A stretch of DNA of 64,000 nucleotides, from positions 62,001-126,000 of the forward strand of contig NZ_JACOQH010000001.1 of the NCBI RefSeq assembly GCF_014297335.1, given 5' to 3'. Positions 26,001 to 33,023 of the stretch are shown one piece after another; position 1 is the stretch's first letter, and each line of letters opens with the position of its first letter. The notes beneath the pieces are model-generated. The model did no database searches, was not told the origin of the DNA, and saw only the letters and a list, made by a program, of their open reading frames with translations. Source of the DNA: Roseburia_D yibonii. Its GTDB lineage: Bacteria > Bacillota > Clostridia > Lachnospirales > Lachnospiraceae. The position numbers and the translations under genes were made by a program.

Positions 26001-27290
26001 CGTAATACAGACAAAAACCGCAAGATCGTTCCGGCAAACTACAACCGGACCGTCTTTACCAAGGAAATGCGCAAAGATTATACGATCCTCTGCCCGCAGA
26101 TGTCTCCGATCCATTTTGAGCTGCTACAGCCGGCTTTCCGCGCTGCCGGTTACAATCTGGTCGTTCTTGACAATGACAACCGGACGGCGATCAACGCAGG
26201 ACTGAAATTCGTAAATAACGATGCCTGCTATCCGTCCCTGATGGTCGTAGGCCAGATCATGGATGCCGTCATGTCCGGCAAGTATGACATGACAAAGACG
26301 GCTGTCCTTATTTCCCAGACCGGTGGCGGATGCCGTGCCAGCAATTACATCGGTTTTATCCGCCGTGCGCTGGAAAAAGCCGGTTACCCGGATATTCCGG
26401 TCATTTCCATCAATTTAAGCGGACTGGAAAAGAACCCCGGCTTTAAATTTACTCCGGCTCTGATCCAGCATGGTCTTTACGCGCTGGAATTCGGCGACAT
26501 CTTTATGCGCTGTCTGTACCGCACCAGACCGTACGAGGCAGTAAAGGGTTCCGCCAATGCCATGCATGAGAAATGGAAGAAAAGGGTCATTGCCTTTGTC
26601 ACACAGGATAAGATCCTGTCACACAAGAAATATAAGCAGATGTGCCGCGATATCATCCGCGACTTTGACAATCTGCCGATGCTCGACATCAAAAAGCCGC
26701 GCGTCGGTGTCGTCGGCGAGATCCTGGTAAAATTCCTTCCTGCCGCAAACAATTATCTGGTTGACCTCTTAGAGGCGGAAGGTGCTGAGGCTGTTGTACC
26801 GGATCTTACAGACTTCCTGCTCTACTGCTTCTACAACCAGAATTTCAAGGCAGAAAACCTGGGCATGAGCCGCAAATCGCAGTTTACATCCAACATGGGC
26901 ATCAAGTTCTTTGAATGGTTAAGAAGCGCTGCCAGAGACGAATTTGAAAAGAGCAAACACTTTGATCCGCCTGCGCACATTGAAACACTCGCGAAATACG
27001 CGGACGAGATCGTTTCCCACGGAAACCAGACCGGCGAAGGATGGTTCCTCACCGGCGAGATGTTAGAGCTGATCCACACCGGAACGAACAACATCGTTTG
27101 TACGCAGCCATTTGCCTGCCTGCCGAACCATATCGTAGGAAAAGGTGTTATTAAGAAGCTGCGCCACGAGTATCCGCTGTCCAACATCGTTGCGATCGAT
27201 TATGACCCGGGTGCCAGCGAAGTAAACCAGCTCAACCGAATCAAGCTGATGCTTTCCACCGCGAACAAAAATCTCTCAAAGGAAGCATAG
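23034..27290 (+). CDS. Giant 2-hydroxyacyl-CoA dehydratase activase-related protein (two ASKHA domains + DUF2229)
   Basis: A 1418-aa cytoplasmic protein. Domain 1 (1-260) and domain 2 (about 320-580) are both BadF/BcrA/HgdC-type ATPases: LGIDIGSTTVKVAVL and YLGIDAGSTTTKVALVG, with matching cysteine segments CAGGTGSFIDQ and CSSGCGSFIETFAK that in HgdC dimers hold a 4Fe-4S cluster. A Cys cluster RCQGCTNHCLL follows at about 610, then DUF2229 (ECYPAKLAHGHVSWL) and a dehydratase-subunit-like C-terminal region (SQTGGGCRASNYIGF). HgdC proteins energise 2-hydroxyacyl-CoA dehydratases by ATP-driven electron transfer; this fused form is widespread in Clostridia but its substrate is unknown. ATG 23034 follows AGGTGA; the in-frame GTG 23025 is part of that site. 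Confidence 0.9.
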   Translation: MENNNLHKLGIDIGSTTVKVAVLNEKDELLFSDYERHFANIRETLKSLVEKMHQTLGNIALSPMITGSGGLTLAKHLGIPFVQEVISVSTALQHYAPQTDVAIELGGEDAKIIYFEGGNVEQRMNGICAGGTGSFIDQMASLLQTDAPGLNEYAKNYKAIYPIAARCGVFAKTDIQPLINEGATREDLSASIFQAVVNQTISGLACGKPIRGHVAFLGGPLHFLSELKATFIRTLKLDDEHAITPENSHLFAAIGSALNYKSEVTTTTDELLEKLSSDIHMEFEVERMEPLFKDQAEYDAFLDRHSNNHVTTGDIASYKGDCYLGIDAGSTTTKVALVGEDGSLLYSFYSNNNGSPLATCIRSIKEIYRLLPADAHIVHSCSTGYGEALIKAALMLDEGEVETVSHYYAAAFFDPEVDCILDIGGQDMKCIKIKNQTVDSVQLNEACSSGCGSFIETFAKSLNFSVQDFAKEALFAKNPIDLGTRCTVFMNSKVKQAQKEGASVADISAGLAYSVIKNALFKVIKLSDPSELGKNIVVQGGTFYNDAVLRSFEKISGCKATRPDIAGIMGAFGAALIARERHTKDYTSTMLGINDINKLTFDTKLTRCQGCTNHCLLTINLFSGNRRYITGNRCERGLGKAKSSENIPNLFEYKNKRIFDYEPLSDAEAVRGAIGIPRVLNMYENYPFWATFFKALKFKVVLSPQSTRSIYELGIESIPSESECYPAKLAHGHVSWLIHQGIDCIFYPCIPYERNEFPDSNNHYNCPIVTSYAENIKNNVDEITSGQVRFLNPFMSFTNKKVLSRRLEEIFKEEFDIPASEVHAAADAAWQELSNTREEMKKKGEEVIAYLKKTGKRGIVLAGRPYHVDPEINHGIPELINSYGLAVLTEDSVAHLAKVERPLIVMDQWMYHSRLYAAANYVKTTDNLDLIQLNSFGCGLDAVTTDCVSDILTKSGKIYTCLKIDEVNNLGAARIRVRSLLAAIRVREMRNTDKNRKIVPANYNRTVFTKEMRKDYTILCPQMSPIHFELLQPAFRAAGYNLVVLDNDNRTAINAGLKFVNNDACYPSLMVVGQIMDAVMSGKYDMTKTAVLISQTGGGCRASNYIGFIRRALEKAGYPDIPVISINLSGLEKNPGFKFTPALIQHGLYALEFGDIFMRCLYRTRPYEAVKGSANAMHEKWKKRVIAFVTQDKILSHKKYKQMCRDIIRDFDNLPMLDIKKPRVGVVGEILVKFLPAANNYLVDLLEAEGAEAVVPDLTDFLLYCFYNQNFKAENLGMSRKSQFTSNMGIKFFEWLRSAARDEFEKSKHFDPPAHIETLAKYADEIVSHGNQTGEGWFLTGEMLELIHTGTNNIVCTQPFACLPNHIVGKGVIKKLRHEYPLSNIVAIDYDPGASEVNQLNRIKLMLSTANKNLSKEA

Positions 27291-27328
27291 GTCTGATCCG
27301 CACCTTATGAGTTTATAAGAATTTAATA

Positions 27329-27369
27329 AATGGAGAATCCCTTATTTTATCTGGGGTTCTCCATTTTTA
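27329..27369 (+). terminator. Terminator of the activase-like gene
   Basis: A 13-bp stem (AATGGAGAATCCC / GGGGTTCTCCATT, one G-U pair) followed by TTTATT, 38 nt after the stop. It abuts the CIRCE element. Confidence 0.85.
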
Positions 27370-27396
27370 TTAGCACTCATTTTGAAAGAGTGCTAA
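27370..27396. promoter_or_regulatory. Perfect CIRCE operator (HrcA site) upstream of htpG
   Basis: TTAGCACTC (27370-27378), 9-nt spacer, GAGTGCTAA (27388-27396): an exact match to the CIRCE consensus bound by the heat-shock repressor HrcA. It lies 8 nt upstream of the htpG -35 instead of in the transcribed leader, where CIRCE is most often found. Confidence 0.95.
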
Positions 27397-27403
27397 TTTT
27401 CTA

Positions 27404-27430
27404 TTGACTTTTGCGCAGACGAGTTATAAT
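27404..27430 (+). promoter_or_regulatory. Promoter of htpG
   Basis: -35 TTGACT (27404-27409) and -10 TATAAT (27425-27430) with a short 15-nt spacer; reading the -10 as TAATAT gives 17 nt. The leader to ATG 27517 is about 80 nt. Confidence 0.65.
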
Positions 27431-27516
27431 ATTTTACTTGTAGATTTTAACTTATCTTTTGTATACGAGACGGGTTTCCGTCATCCGATCATGATTTATA
27501 AAGGAGTGTTGTATTT

Positions 27517-29598
27517 ATGAGTAACAAACATGGAAGTCTTTCAATCGACAGCGATAATCTTTTTCCGATCATCAAGAAATGGCTCTATTCCGACCATGAC
27601 ATTTTCTACCGCGAGCTGATCAGTAACGGCTGTGACGCCATTACCAAATTGAAAAAGCTTGAAATGATGGGTGAATACGAGCTTCCGAAGGATTACAGAC
27701 CAAAGATCGAGGTTATCGTAGATCCGGATGCAAAGACTTTGAAATTCATCGATAACGGTCTTGGTATGACTGCGGACGAAGTCGAAGAATATATCTGTCA
27801 GATCGCATTTTCCGGTGCTACTGACTTCATCGAAAAATACAAGGACAAGGCAAATGACGATCAGATCATCGGTCATTTCGGACTTGGCTTCTACTCTGCT
27901 TTTATGGTAGCGGATGAAGTTTCCATCGACACCTTATCTTATAAAGAAGGTTCCACTCCGGTTCACTGGACCTGCGACGGCGGTTCCGATTACGATATCA
28001 CAGACGGCACCAAAGACACCGTTGGTACCGAGATCACACTCTTCTTAAACGAAGACTGTCTGGAATTTGCCAACGAATACCGTGCAAGAGAGATCATTGA
28101 AAAGTACTGCTCTTTCATGCCGACCGAAATCTATCTGACCAAGGCAAATGCCGAACCGGAATATGAGACGATCGACCCGGCAGACAAGCTTGATACCGAT
28201 ACTGTCATTGAGACTGTTGTGGAAGAAGCAAAAACCGAAGAAAAAGAAAATGAGAACGGAGAAAAAGAAGTCGTTGAAGTTTCTCCGCGCACCGAGAAAT
28301 TAAAGATTTTAAAACGTCCGGTTCCGCTCAATGATACCAATCCGCTGTGGACCAAAAATCCAAAGGACTGTACCGATGAGGAATACAAAGCATTCTACCG
28401 CAAGGTATTTATGGATTACAAGGAGCCGTTATTCTGGATCCACCTCAACATGGACTATCCGTTCAATCTGAAAGGTATTTTGTACTTCCCTAAGATCAAT
28501 ACCGAGTACGATTCCATTGAAGGAACCATCAAGCTGTACAACAATCAGGTATTTATCGCAGACAATATCAAGGAAGTCATTCCGGAATTCCTGATGCTCT
28601 TAAAAGGTGTGATCGACTGCCCGGATCTTCCGCTCAATGTATCGAGAAGCGCGCTGCAGAACGATGGCTTTGTAAAGAAGATCTCCGATTACATCACCAA
28701 GAAAGTTGCTGACAAGCTGACCGGCATGTGCAAGACTGACAAGGAATCCTACGAGAAATACTGGGATGACATCAGCCCGTTCATCAAATTCGGCTGCTTA
28801 AAAGACGAAAAGTTCTGCGATAAGATGAACGATGCGATCCTCTTTAAGAACCTGGATCACAAATATCTCACACTTCCGGAATTATTAAAGAAGGAAGAAG
28901 AAAAGAACGCAGACGAAAATACAGATGCCGCTTCAGATACTGCTTCTTCCGATGACAAGGCAGCGGATGCCGCAGAAGAAAAAGATGAACGCAAAGTTGT
29001 CTACTATGTCACGGATGAGGCACAGCAGGGACAGTACATCAAACTCTTCGAAGAGCAGAACATGGATGCGGTGATCTTAAACCACAACATTGATACTTCT
29101 TTCATCTCCCAGCTTGAACGCAGAAATGACCAGTATAAGTTCATGCGTATCGATGCGGACGTAACCGAATCCTTAAAGGAAGATGTCCCGGAAGAGGATT
29201 TAAAAGCTGCTGCTGACAGCCTGACTGAGACTTTCCACAAGGCACTTGGCAATGACAAGTTAAATATCAAGGTTGAGAAGCTGAAAAACGCTGATATCTC
29301 CTCTATCCTCACACTCTCTGAGGAGGGAAGACGTATGCAGGATATGATGAAAATGTACGCTGCCGGTGGTATGGGCGGTATGGACGCTTCCATGTTTGCC
29401 GCTGACGCGACACTCACCTTAAACACCGGAAACGACCTTGTAAAATACATCTTGGAGCACAAAGATTCGGAACATGTTCCGATGTTCTGTGAACAGCTCT
29501 ATGATCTCGCTGTTTTAAGCAATCATCCGCTCTCACCGGATGCAATGACCAAATTTGTTGCACGGAGCAACCAGATCATGATGCTGCTTGCAAAATAA
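27517..29598 (+). CDS. htpG: HtpG (Hsp90-type) molecular chaperone
   Basis: A 693-aa ATP-dependent chaperone, longer than typical bacterial HtpG (about 620-650). The N-terminal GHKL ATPase domain has ELISNGCDAI, DNGLGMT and GHFGLGFYSAF. The middle domain has FWIHLNMDYPFNLKGILYFP and LPLNVSRSALQ. Two acidic low-complexity insertions stand out: residues about 235-257, where eukaryotic Hsp90 has its charged linker, and residues about 458-492, inside the middle domain. The C-terminal dimerisation region ends without MEEVD, as expected in bacteria. Controlled by CIRCE/HrcA on sequence evidence. Confidence 0.96.
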   Translation: MSNKHGSLSIDSDNLFPIIKKWLYSDHDIFYRELISNGCDAITKLKKLEMMGEYELPKDYRPKIEVIVDPDAKTLKFIDNGLGMTADEVEEYICQIAFSGATDFIEKYKDKANDDQIIGHFGLGFYSAFMVADEVSIDTLSYKEGSTPVHWTCDGGSDYDITDGTKDTVGTEITLFLNEDCLEFANEYRAREIIEKYCSFMPTEIYLTKANAEPEYETIDPADKLDTDTVIETVVEEAKTEEKENENGEKEVVEVSPRTEKLKILKRPVPLNDTNPLWTKNPKDCTDEEYKAFYRKVFMDYKEPLFWIHLNMDYPFNLKGILYFPKINTEYDSIEGTIKLYNNQVFIADNIKEVIPEFLMLLKGVIDCPDLPLNVSRSALQNDGFVKKISDYITKKVADKLTGMCKTDKESYEKYWDDISPFIKFGCLKDEKFCDKMNDAILFKNLDHKYLTLPELLKKEEEKNADENTDAASDTASSDDKAADAAEEKDERKVVYYVTDEAQQGQYIKLFEEQNMDAVILNHNIDTSFISQLERRNDQYKFMRIDADVTESLKEDVPEEDLKAAADSLTETFHKALGNDKLNIKVEKLKNADISSILTLSEEGRRMQDMMKMYAAGGMGGMDASMFAADATLTLNTGNDLVKYILEHKDSEHVPMFCEQLYDLAVLSNHPLSPDAMTKFVARSNQIMMLLAK

Positions 29599-29610
29599 TA
29601 TCAAGCAATC

Positions 29611-29657
29611 AAAAAGAAAAGGAAAAGCGCCTGACCGGCTCTTTTCCTTTTCTTTTT
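29611..29657. terminator. Bidirectional terminator, htpG / PrsA-like gene
   Basis: A 16-bp purine/pyrimidine stem, AAAAGAAAAGGAAAAG / CTTTTCCTTTTCTTTT, around GCGCCTGACCGGCT, with A and T tails on either side. It touches the stop codon of the convergent gene ending at 29656. Confidence 0.9.
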
Positions 29658-30642
29658 ATTTACAGTACTGTGCGTAGACAGCAAAAAAACTGTTTGTTGT
29701 GATCGATCCATCCGTCACGATCTTTGTTTCATCCCAGAGTTTTTCATTCAACATGGAATCCTGCTCTTTCACAAACGCGTCATACGCATCATTAAACGCT
29801 GTCTTCTCACGCTCCTGCGCGATCTTAACCTTGTTTTCCTGCGTCAGCTCCTCATCATATTTGTTTACACATTTGATAAAATAATAGCCCTGGTCGGTCT
29901 CAATACAGGAGGATACCTCGCCGTCCTCCATCGAGAATGCCACTTTTTCTACCTCTTCCGGCACATCTCCGCGTCCGAACGTCACCTCAATATCCTGCCC
30001 TTCATTGTAATCACTCGCAAGCGAAGTAAAATCCTCACCTGCCGCCAGCCGCGCGGTAACGGCATCCGCGTTTTCTTTGTCTTTTACTACGATCTGCATC
30101 GCATGTATGATCCGCGCTTCATCATCACTGACTTCTTCGTTCACGCCCTCTGTCAATGTCGCGTAAAGCTTATCCGCCAGCGCATAATTTTGATACAGCG
30201 TCTCAATCGTCTCTTCCGTCACATCCATATAGGCAATCTCATCCTTACTTAAGGAAGAAAAGTACGCTTTCGCTGCCTCCGCCGCTTTCTTCTGCTCCTC
30301 CTCGCTGAGCGATATATCCTGCTCTTCTGCGAGCTGATCCATGCAGGTGATACGCGCCAACTCGGAAATCGTCATCTCCTTCACATACGAATCCAGCTGT
30401 TTCTTACTGGATGCCTGTTCCCAGAGGTTCAGTCCATATACCGATCCATAAATGTTCTGATAATTACACAGATACACCTTGGCCTCCGGCAGGGTGCATA
30501 CGGTCTCTCCGATCCGGAACACATCCTTATTGCCGAGCCCTGTCGTAAATATGACTTTTCGTCCGGCGACCTCGCATCCGCCGCATACCAGCGATGCGCA
30601 GAGCACCGGTATCAACATTAGTTTCTTCGTTCGTATTTTCAT
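29656..30642 (-). CDS. PrsA/SurA-like peptidylprolyl isomerase lipoprotein
   Basis: A 328-aa lipoprotein (lipobox SLVCGGC) for folding of exported proteins outside the membrane. A helical SurA/trigger-factor-like domain (about 60-175) precedes a parvulin PPIase domain (about 178-270): IIHAMQIVVKDKENADAVTARLAAGEDFTSLA, then VTFGRGDVPEEVEKVAFSMEDGEVS and ETDQGYYFIKCVNKY. The parvulin consensus is recognisable, with Met where many have an active-site His-Ile pair, so catalysis may be weak. Last gene of the addB-addA-maf-FAD cluster; 21-nt gap after the FAD gene. Confidence 0.85.
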   Translation of the reverse strand: MKIRTKKLMLIPVLCASLVCGGCEVAGRKVIFTTGLGNKDVFRIGETVCTLPEAKVYLCNYQNIYGSVYGLNLWEQASSKKQLDSYVKEMTISELARITCMDQLAEEQDISLSEEEQKKAAEAAKAYFSSLSKDEIAYMDVTEETIETLYQNYALADKLYATLTEGVNEEVSDDEARIIHAMQIVVKDKENADAVTARLAAGEDFTSLASDYNEGQDIEVTFGRGDVPEEVEKVAFSMEDGEVSSCIETDQGYYFIKCVNKYDEELTQENKVKIAQEREKTAFNDAYDAFVKEQDSMLNEKLWDETKIVTDGSITTNSFFAVYAQYCK

Positions 30643-30663
30643 GTTGTTTATCCCAAATTTTCC

Positions 30664-32067
30664 TTATTCTGCCTTAGACTTGTTTATGATACTTCTCGCA
30701 ACGCTCAGTCCGTTTGCTGATGCCTGCTGCAGTCCTCTGGTAACTGATGCACCGTCTCCCATGGCACGCAGTCCCTTTACATTTGTCTCAAATTCCCTGT
30801 TCACCACAACTTTATTGGAGTAGAATTTGACCTCCACACCATATAACAGCGTCTCATCGCTGGCAATACCAGGTGTCACCTTATCCAGTGCCTCGATCAT
30901 CTCCGCAATATCCACCATGATACGGTGTGGCAGTACTAACGAGAGATCTCCCGGCACTGCGTCCTTTAATGTAGGGATCAGATTGTTCCTGCAGAGGCGC
31001 TCCTCCGTCGTCCTTCTTCCACGTCTGAAATCTCCAAACGTCTGTACCATGATCTTGCCGTCACACAGCATATTGGAAAGCTGCGCGATCTGCTTGCCAT
31101 ATTCGATCGGTGTCTTAAACGGCTTCGTAAAATTTTTGGATACGAGCAGTGCAAAGTTGGTGTTATTCGTCTTCATATCCATGGATTTATACGCGTGTCC
31201 GTTTACGACCGCAAGTCCGCCATCGTAATACTCTGTCGCCACTTCTCCGGACGGATTCGTACAGAAGGTCCGCACTTTATCATCAAAGGTCGGTGTGTGG
31301 TAGACGAGTTTTGCCTCATACAGGTTTTTATTTAAAAAGTCCATGACTTCATCGCGGACTTCGACGCGGACACCGATATCCACCGTGCCGACTTCCGTCT
31401 CTATGCCGTGCTGTTTACAGATGTGGCTGAACCAGTCCGCACCCTCGCGGCCGACCGCAGAAACGATCTCATCCGCGAAATACGTCTCTCCTTTTTCTGT
31501 CACAACACCTTTTGCCTGTTCCTCCTCGATCAGGATATCCTCGATCATCGTATCAAAGAGGATCTCCACACCATGATCCAGCAGATCTTTCTGGAGTCTC
31601 GCGTAGATCTTGTATCCTTCCTCCGTACCCAGATGGCGGATCGGACATTCGATCAGCTTTAAATTGGCATTGATCGCTTTTCTGCGGATCTCACGGATCT
31701 CTTTTTCCTTGTCCACACCGTAAATATTCGTGTCAGCGCCAAATTTGAGATAGATTTCATCCGATTCGTGGATCAGCTTTACCGTTTCATCGTATCCTAA
31801 GATATCCGGCAGATTTCCGCCGACATCCGGGGAAAGGGACAGCTTTCCATCAGAAAAAGCGCCCGCGCCGGCAAATCCGGTCGTGATCGAACATGGCTTG
31901 CATCCCACACAGACCTTTGTCTTACGCTTTGGACATTGTCTGTTTTCTATTCTGCGTCCTTTCTCAATGATCAGCACCTTCATCTCCGGTCTTTTATGTA
32001 TCAGCTCATAAGCGCAGAAGATCCCGGAAGGACCTGCACCTATAATTATCACATCATATTGATTCAA
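30664..32067 (-). CDS. FAD-dependent oxidoreductase of unknown substrate
   Basis: A 467-aa flavoprotein with N-terminal dinucleotide fold VIIIGAGPSGIFCAYEL followed by EKGRRIENRQCP. Cysteines KVCVGCKPC and the following GFAGAGAFSDGKLSLSP are characteristic of a conserved Firmicutes FAD family (annotated only as FAD-dependent protein). The C-terminus MGDGASVTRGLQQASANGLSVARSI closes the FAD site. A reaction cannot be assigned. Co-transcribed with maf and the PrsA-like gene by spacing. Confidence 0.88.
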   Translation of the reverse strand: MNQYDVIIIGAGPSGIFCAYELIHKRPEMKVLIIEKGRRIENRQCPKRKTKVCVGCKPCSITTGFAGAGAFSDGKLSLSPDVGGNLPDILGYDETVKLIHESDEIYLKFGADTNIYGVDKEKEIREIRRKAINANLKLIECPIRHLGTEEGYKIYARLQKDLLDHGVEILFDTMIEDILIEEEQAKGVVTEKGETYFADEIVSAVGREGADWFSHICKQHGIETEVGTVDIGVRVEVRDEVMDFLNKNLYEAKLVYHTPTFDDKVRTFCTNPSGEVATEYYDGGLAVVNGHAYKSMDMKTNNTNFALLVSKNFTKPFKTPIEYGKQIAQLSNMLCDGKIMVQTFGDFRRGRRTTEERLCRNNLIPTLKDAVPGDLSLVLPHRIMVDIAEMIEALDKVTPGIASDETLLYGVEVKFYSNKVVVNREFETNVKGLRAMGDGASVTRGLQQASANGLSVARSIINKSKAE

Positions 32068-32099
32068 TTTTATTCCTCTTTTCCGCTCTGCATTGCCCG

Positions 32100-32360
32100 T
32101 TATGCTTCTATGATCAGGTATCTTCCGTCACCGATCGCAAAAACTTCCTGCGCGCTTAAAATCTCATCCTGGCTCATGCCGGCGATATCCGCTCCGCTCT
32201 CTTCAAAATATTTTTTCACTTCATTCTTGTTTTTACAGACCACTGCCATGCAGTCCTCTAAGAACGCATCCGCCTCTTCCATGGTCTCTGCCACTTCCTC
32301 GGGAAACAGCTGATTTTGATGTTCCAGAAAATAAGTGAGACATGCTTTATCAAATTTCAT
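32100..32360 (-). CDS. Small conserved acidic protein, function unknown
   Basis: An 86-aa soluble, acidic protein: LFPEEVAETMEEADAFLEDCMAVVC in the first half, then SGADIAGMSQDEILSAQEVFAIGDGRYLIIEA. No transmembrane segment or catalytic motif. The regular strand/helix pattern and good ribosome-binding site (AGGAGA) support a real gene. I recognise similar proteins in Lachnospiraceae near maf but know no function. It lies 51 nt after maf and 32 nt before the FAD gene. Confidence 0.75.
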   Translation of the reverse strand: MKFDKACLTYFLEHQNQLFPEEVAETMEEADAFLEDCMAVVCKNKNEVKKYFEESGADIAGMSQDEILSAQEVFAIGDGRYLIIEA

Positions 32361-32411
32361 ATGATCTCTCCTTTTCCTTGTTTTCGCGTTTTACACAACG
32401 ATTATATCATA

Positions 32412-33002
32412 TTATGAAACGTGCAAAATATCAATGCCATTTTGCAGTAATTCCTGGTAGATACGGGCAACCGGAAGTCCTACCACATTGTTGTAATCCC
32501 CGGATATTTCCTTTATAAAAGCAGCGCATTTTCCCTGTATCCCATACGCGCCTGCCTTATCCATCGGTTCTCCTGTCCGGATATACGCCAGGATCTCTGT
32601 TTCCGTCATCGGATACATGGTAACCTCTGTTTTCTCCGCAAAGGTAAGCTTCTCCTTTTTCCCGGCACACGACCAGCACAGGGTCACGCCGGTATACACC
32701 TCATGCGTATTTCCCTCGAGCATGGCCAGCATGCGAAACGCGTTCTCCTCGCTCCCCGGTTTCCCGAGGATCTGTCCCTTACAGGAAACGACCGTATCCG
32801 CGCCGATCACAAGCCAGTCGCCCTCTTTTTGTGTGTCTGCCACTTCCGCCGCTTTCTGCGCGGAAAGCTCCTCCACTACTTTTTTCGGATCAGCGCTTGT
32901 GATCTTTTCCTCACCACATGCCGGCTGCACGGCAAAGCAGACTCCGATCTGATCCAATAACTCCCTGCGTCTCGGTGACGCACTCGCAAGTATGATCTTC
33001 AT
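32412..33002 (-). CDS. maf: Maf-family nucleotide pyrophosphatase
   Basis: A 196-aa house-cleaning enzyme that hydrolyses non-canonical nucleoside triphosphates (dTTP/UTP type in related proteins); also linked to septum inhibition in Bacillus. It begins with the signature ILASASPRRRELL and has VIGADTVVSCKGQILGKP and KAGAYGIQGKCAAFI, with the conserved basic and acidic active-site residues. 22 nt after addA. Confidence 0.95.
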   Translation of the reverse strand: MKIILASASPRRRELLDQIGVCFAVQPACGEEKITSADPKKVVEELSAQKAAEVADTQKEGDWLVIGADTVVSCKGQILGKPGSEENAFRMLAMLEGNTHEVYTGVTLCWSCAGKKEKLTFAEKTEVTMYPMTETEILAYIRTGEPMDKAGAYGIQGKCAAFIKEISGDYNNVVGLPVARIYQELLQNGIDILHVS

Positions 33003-33023
33003 GTATCTCTTTTCTCCTTCTTC

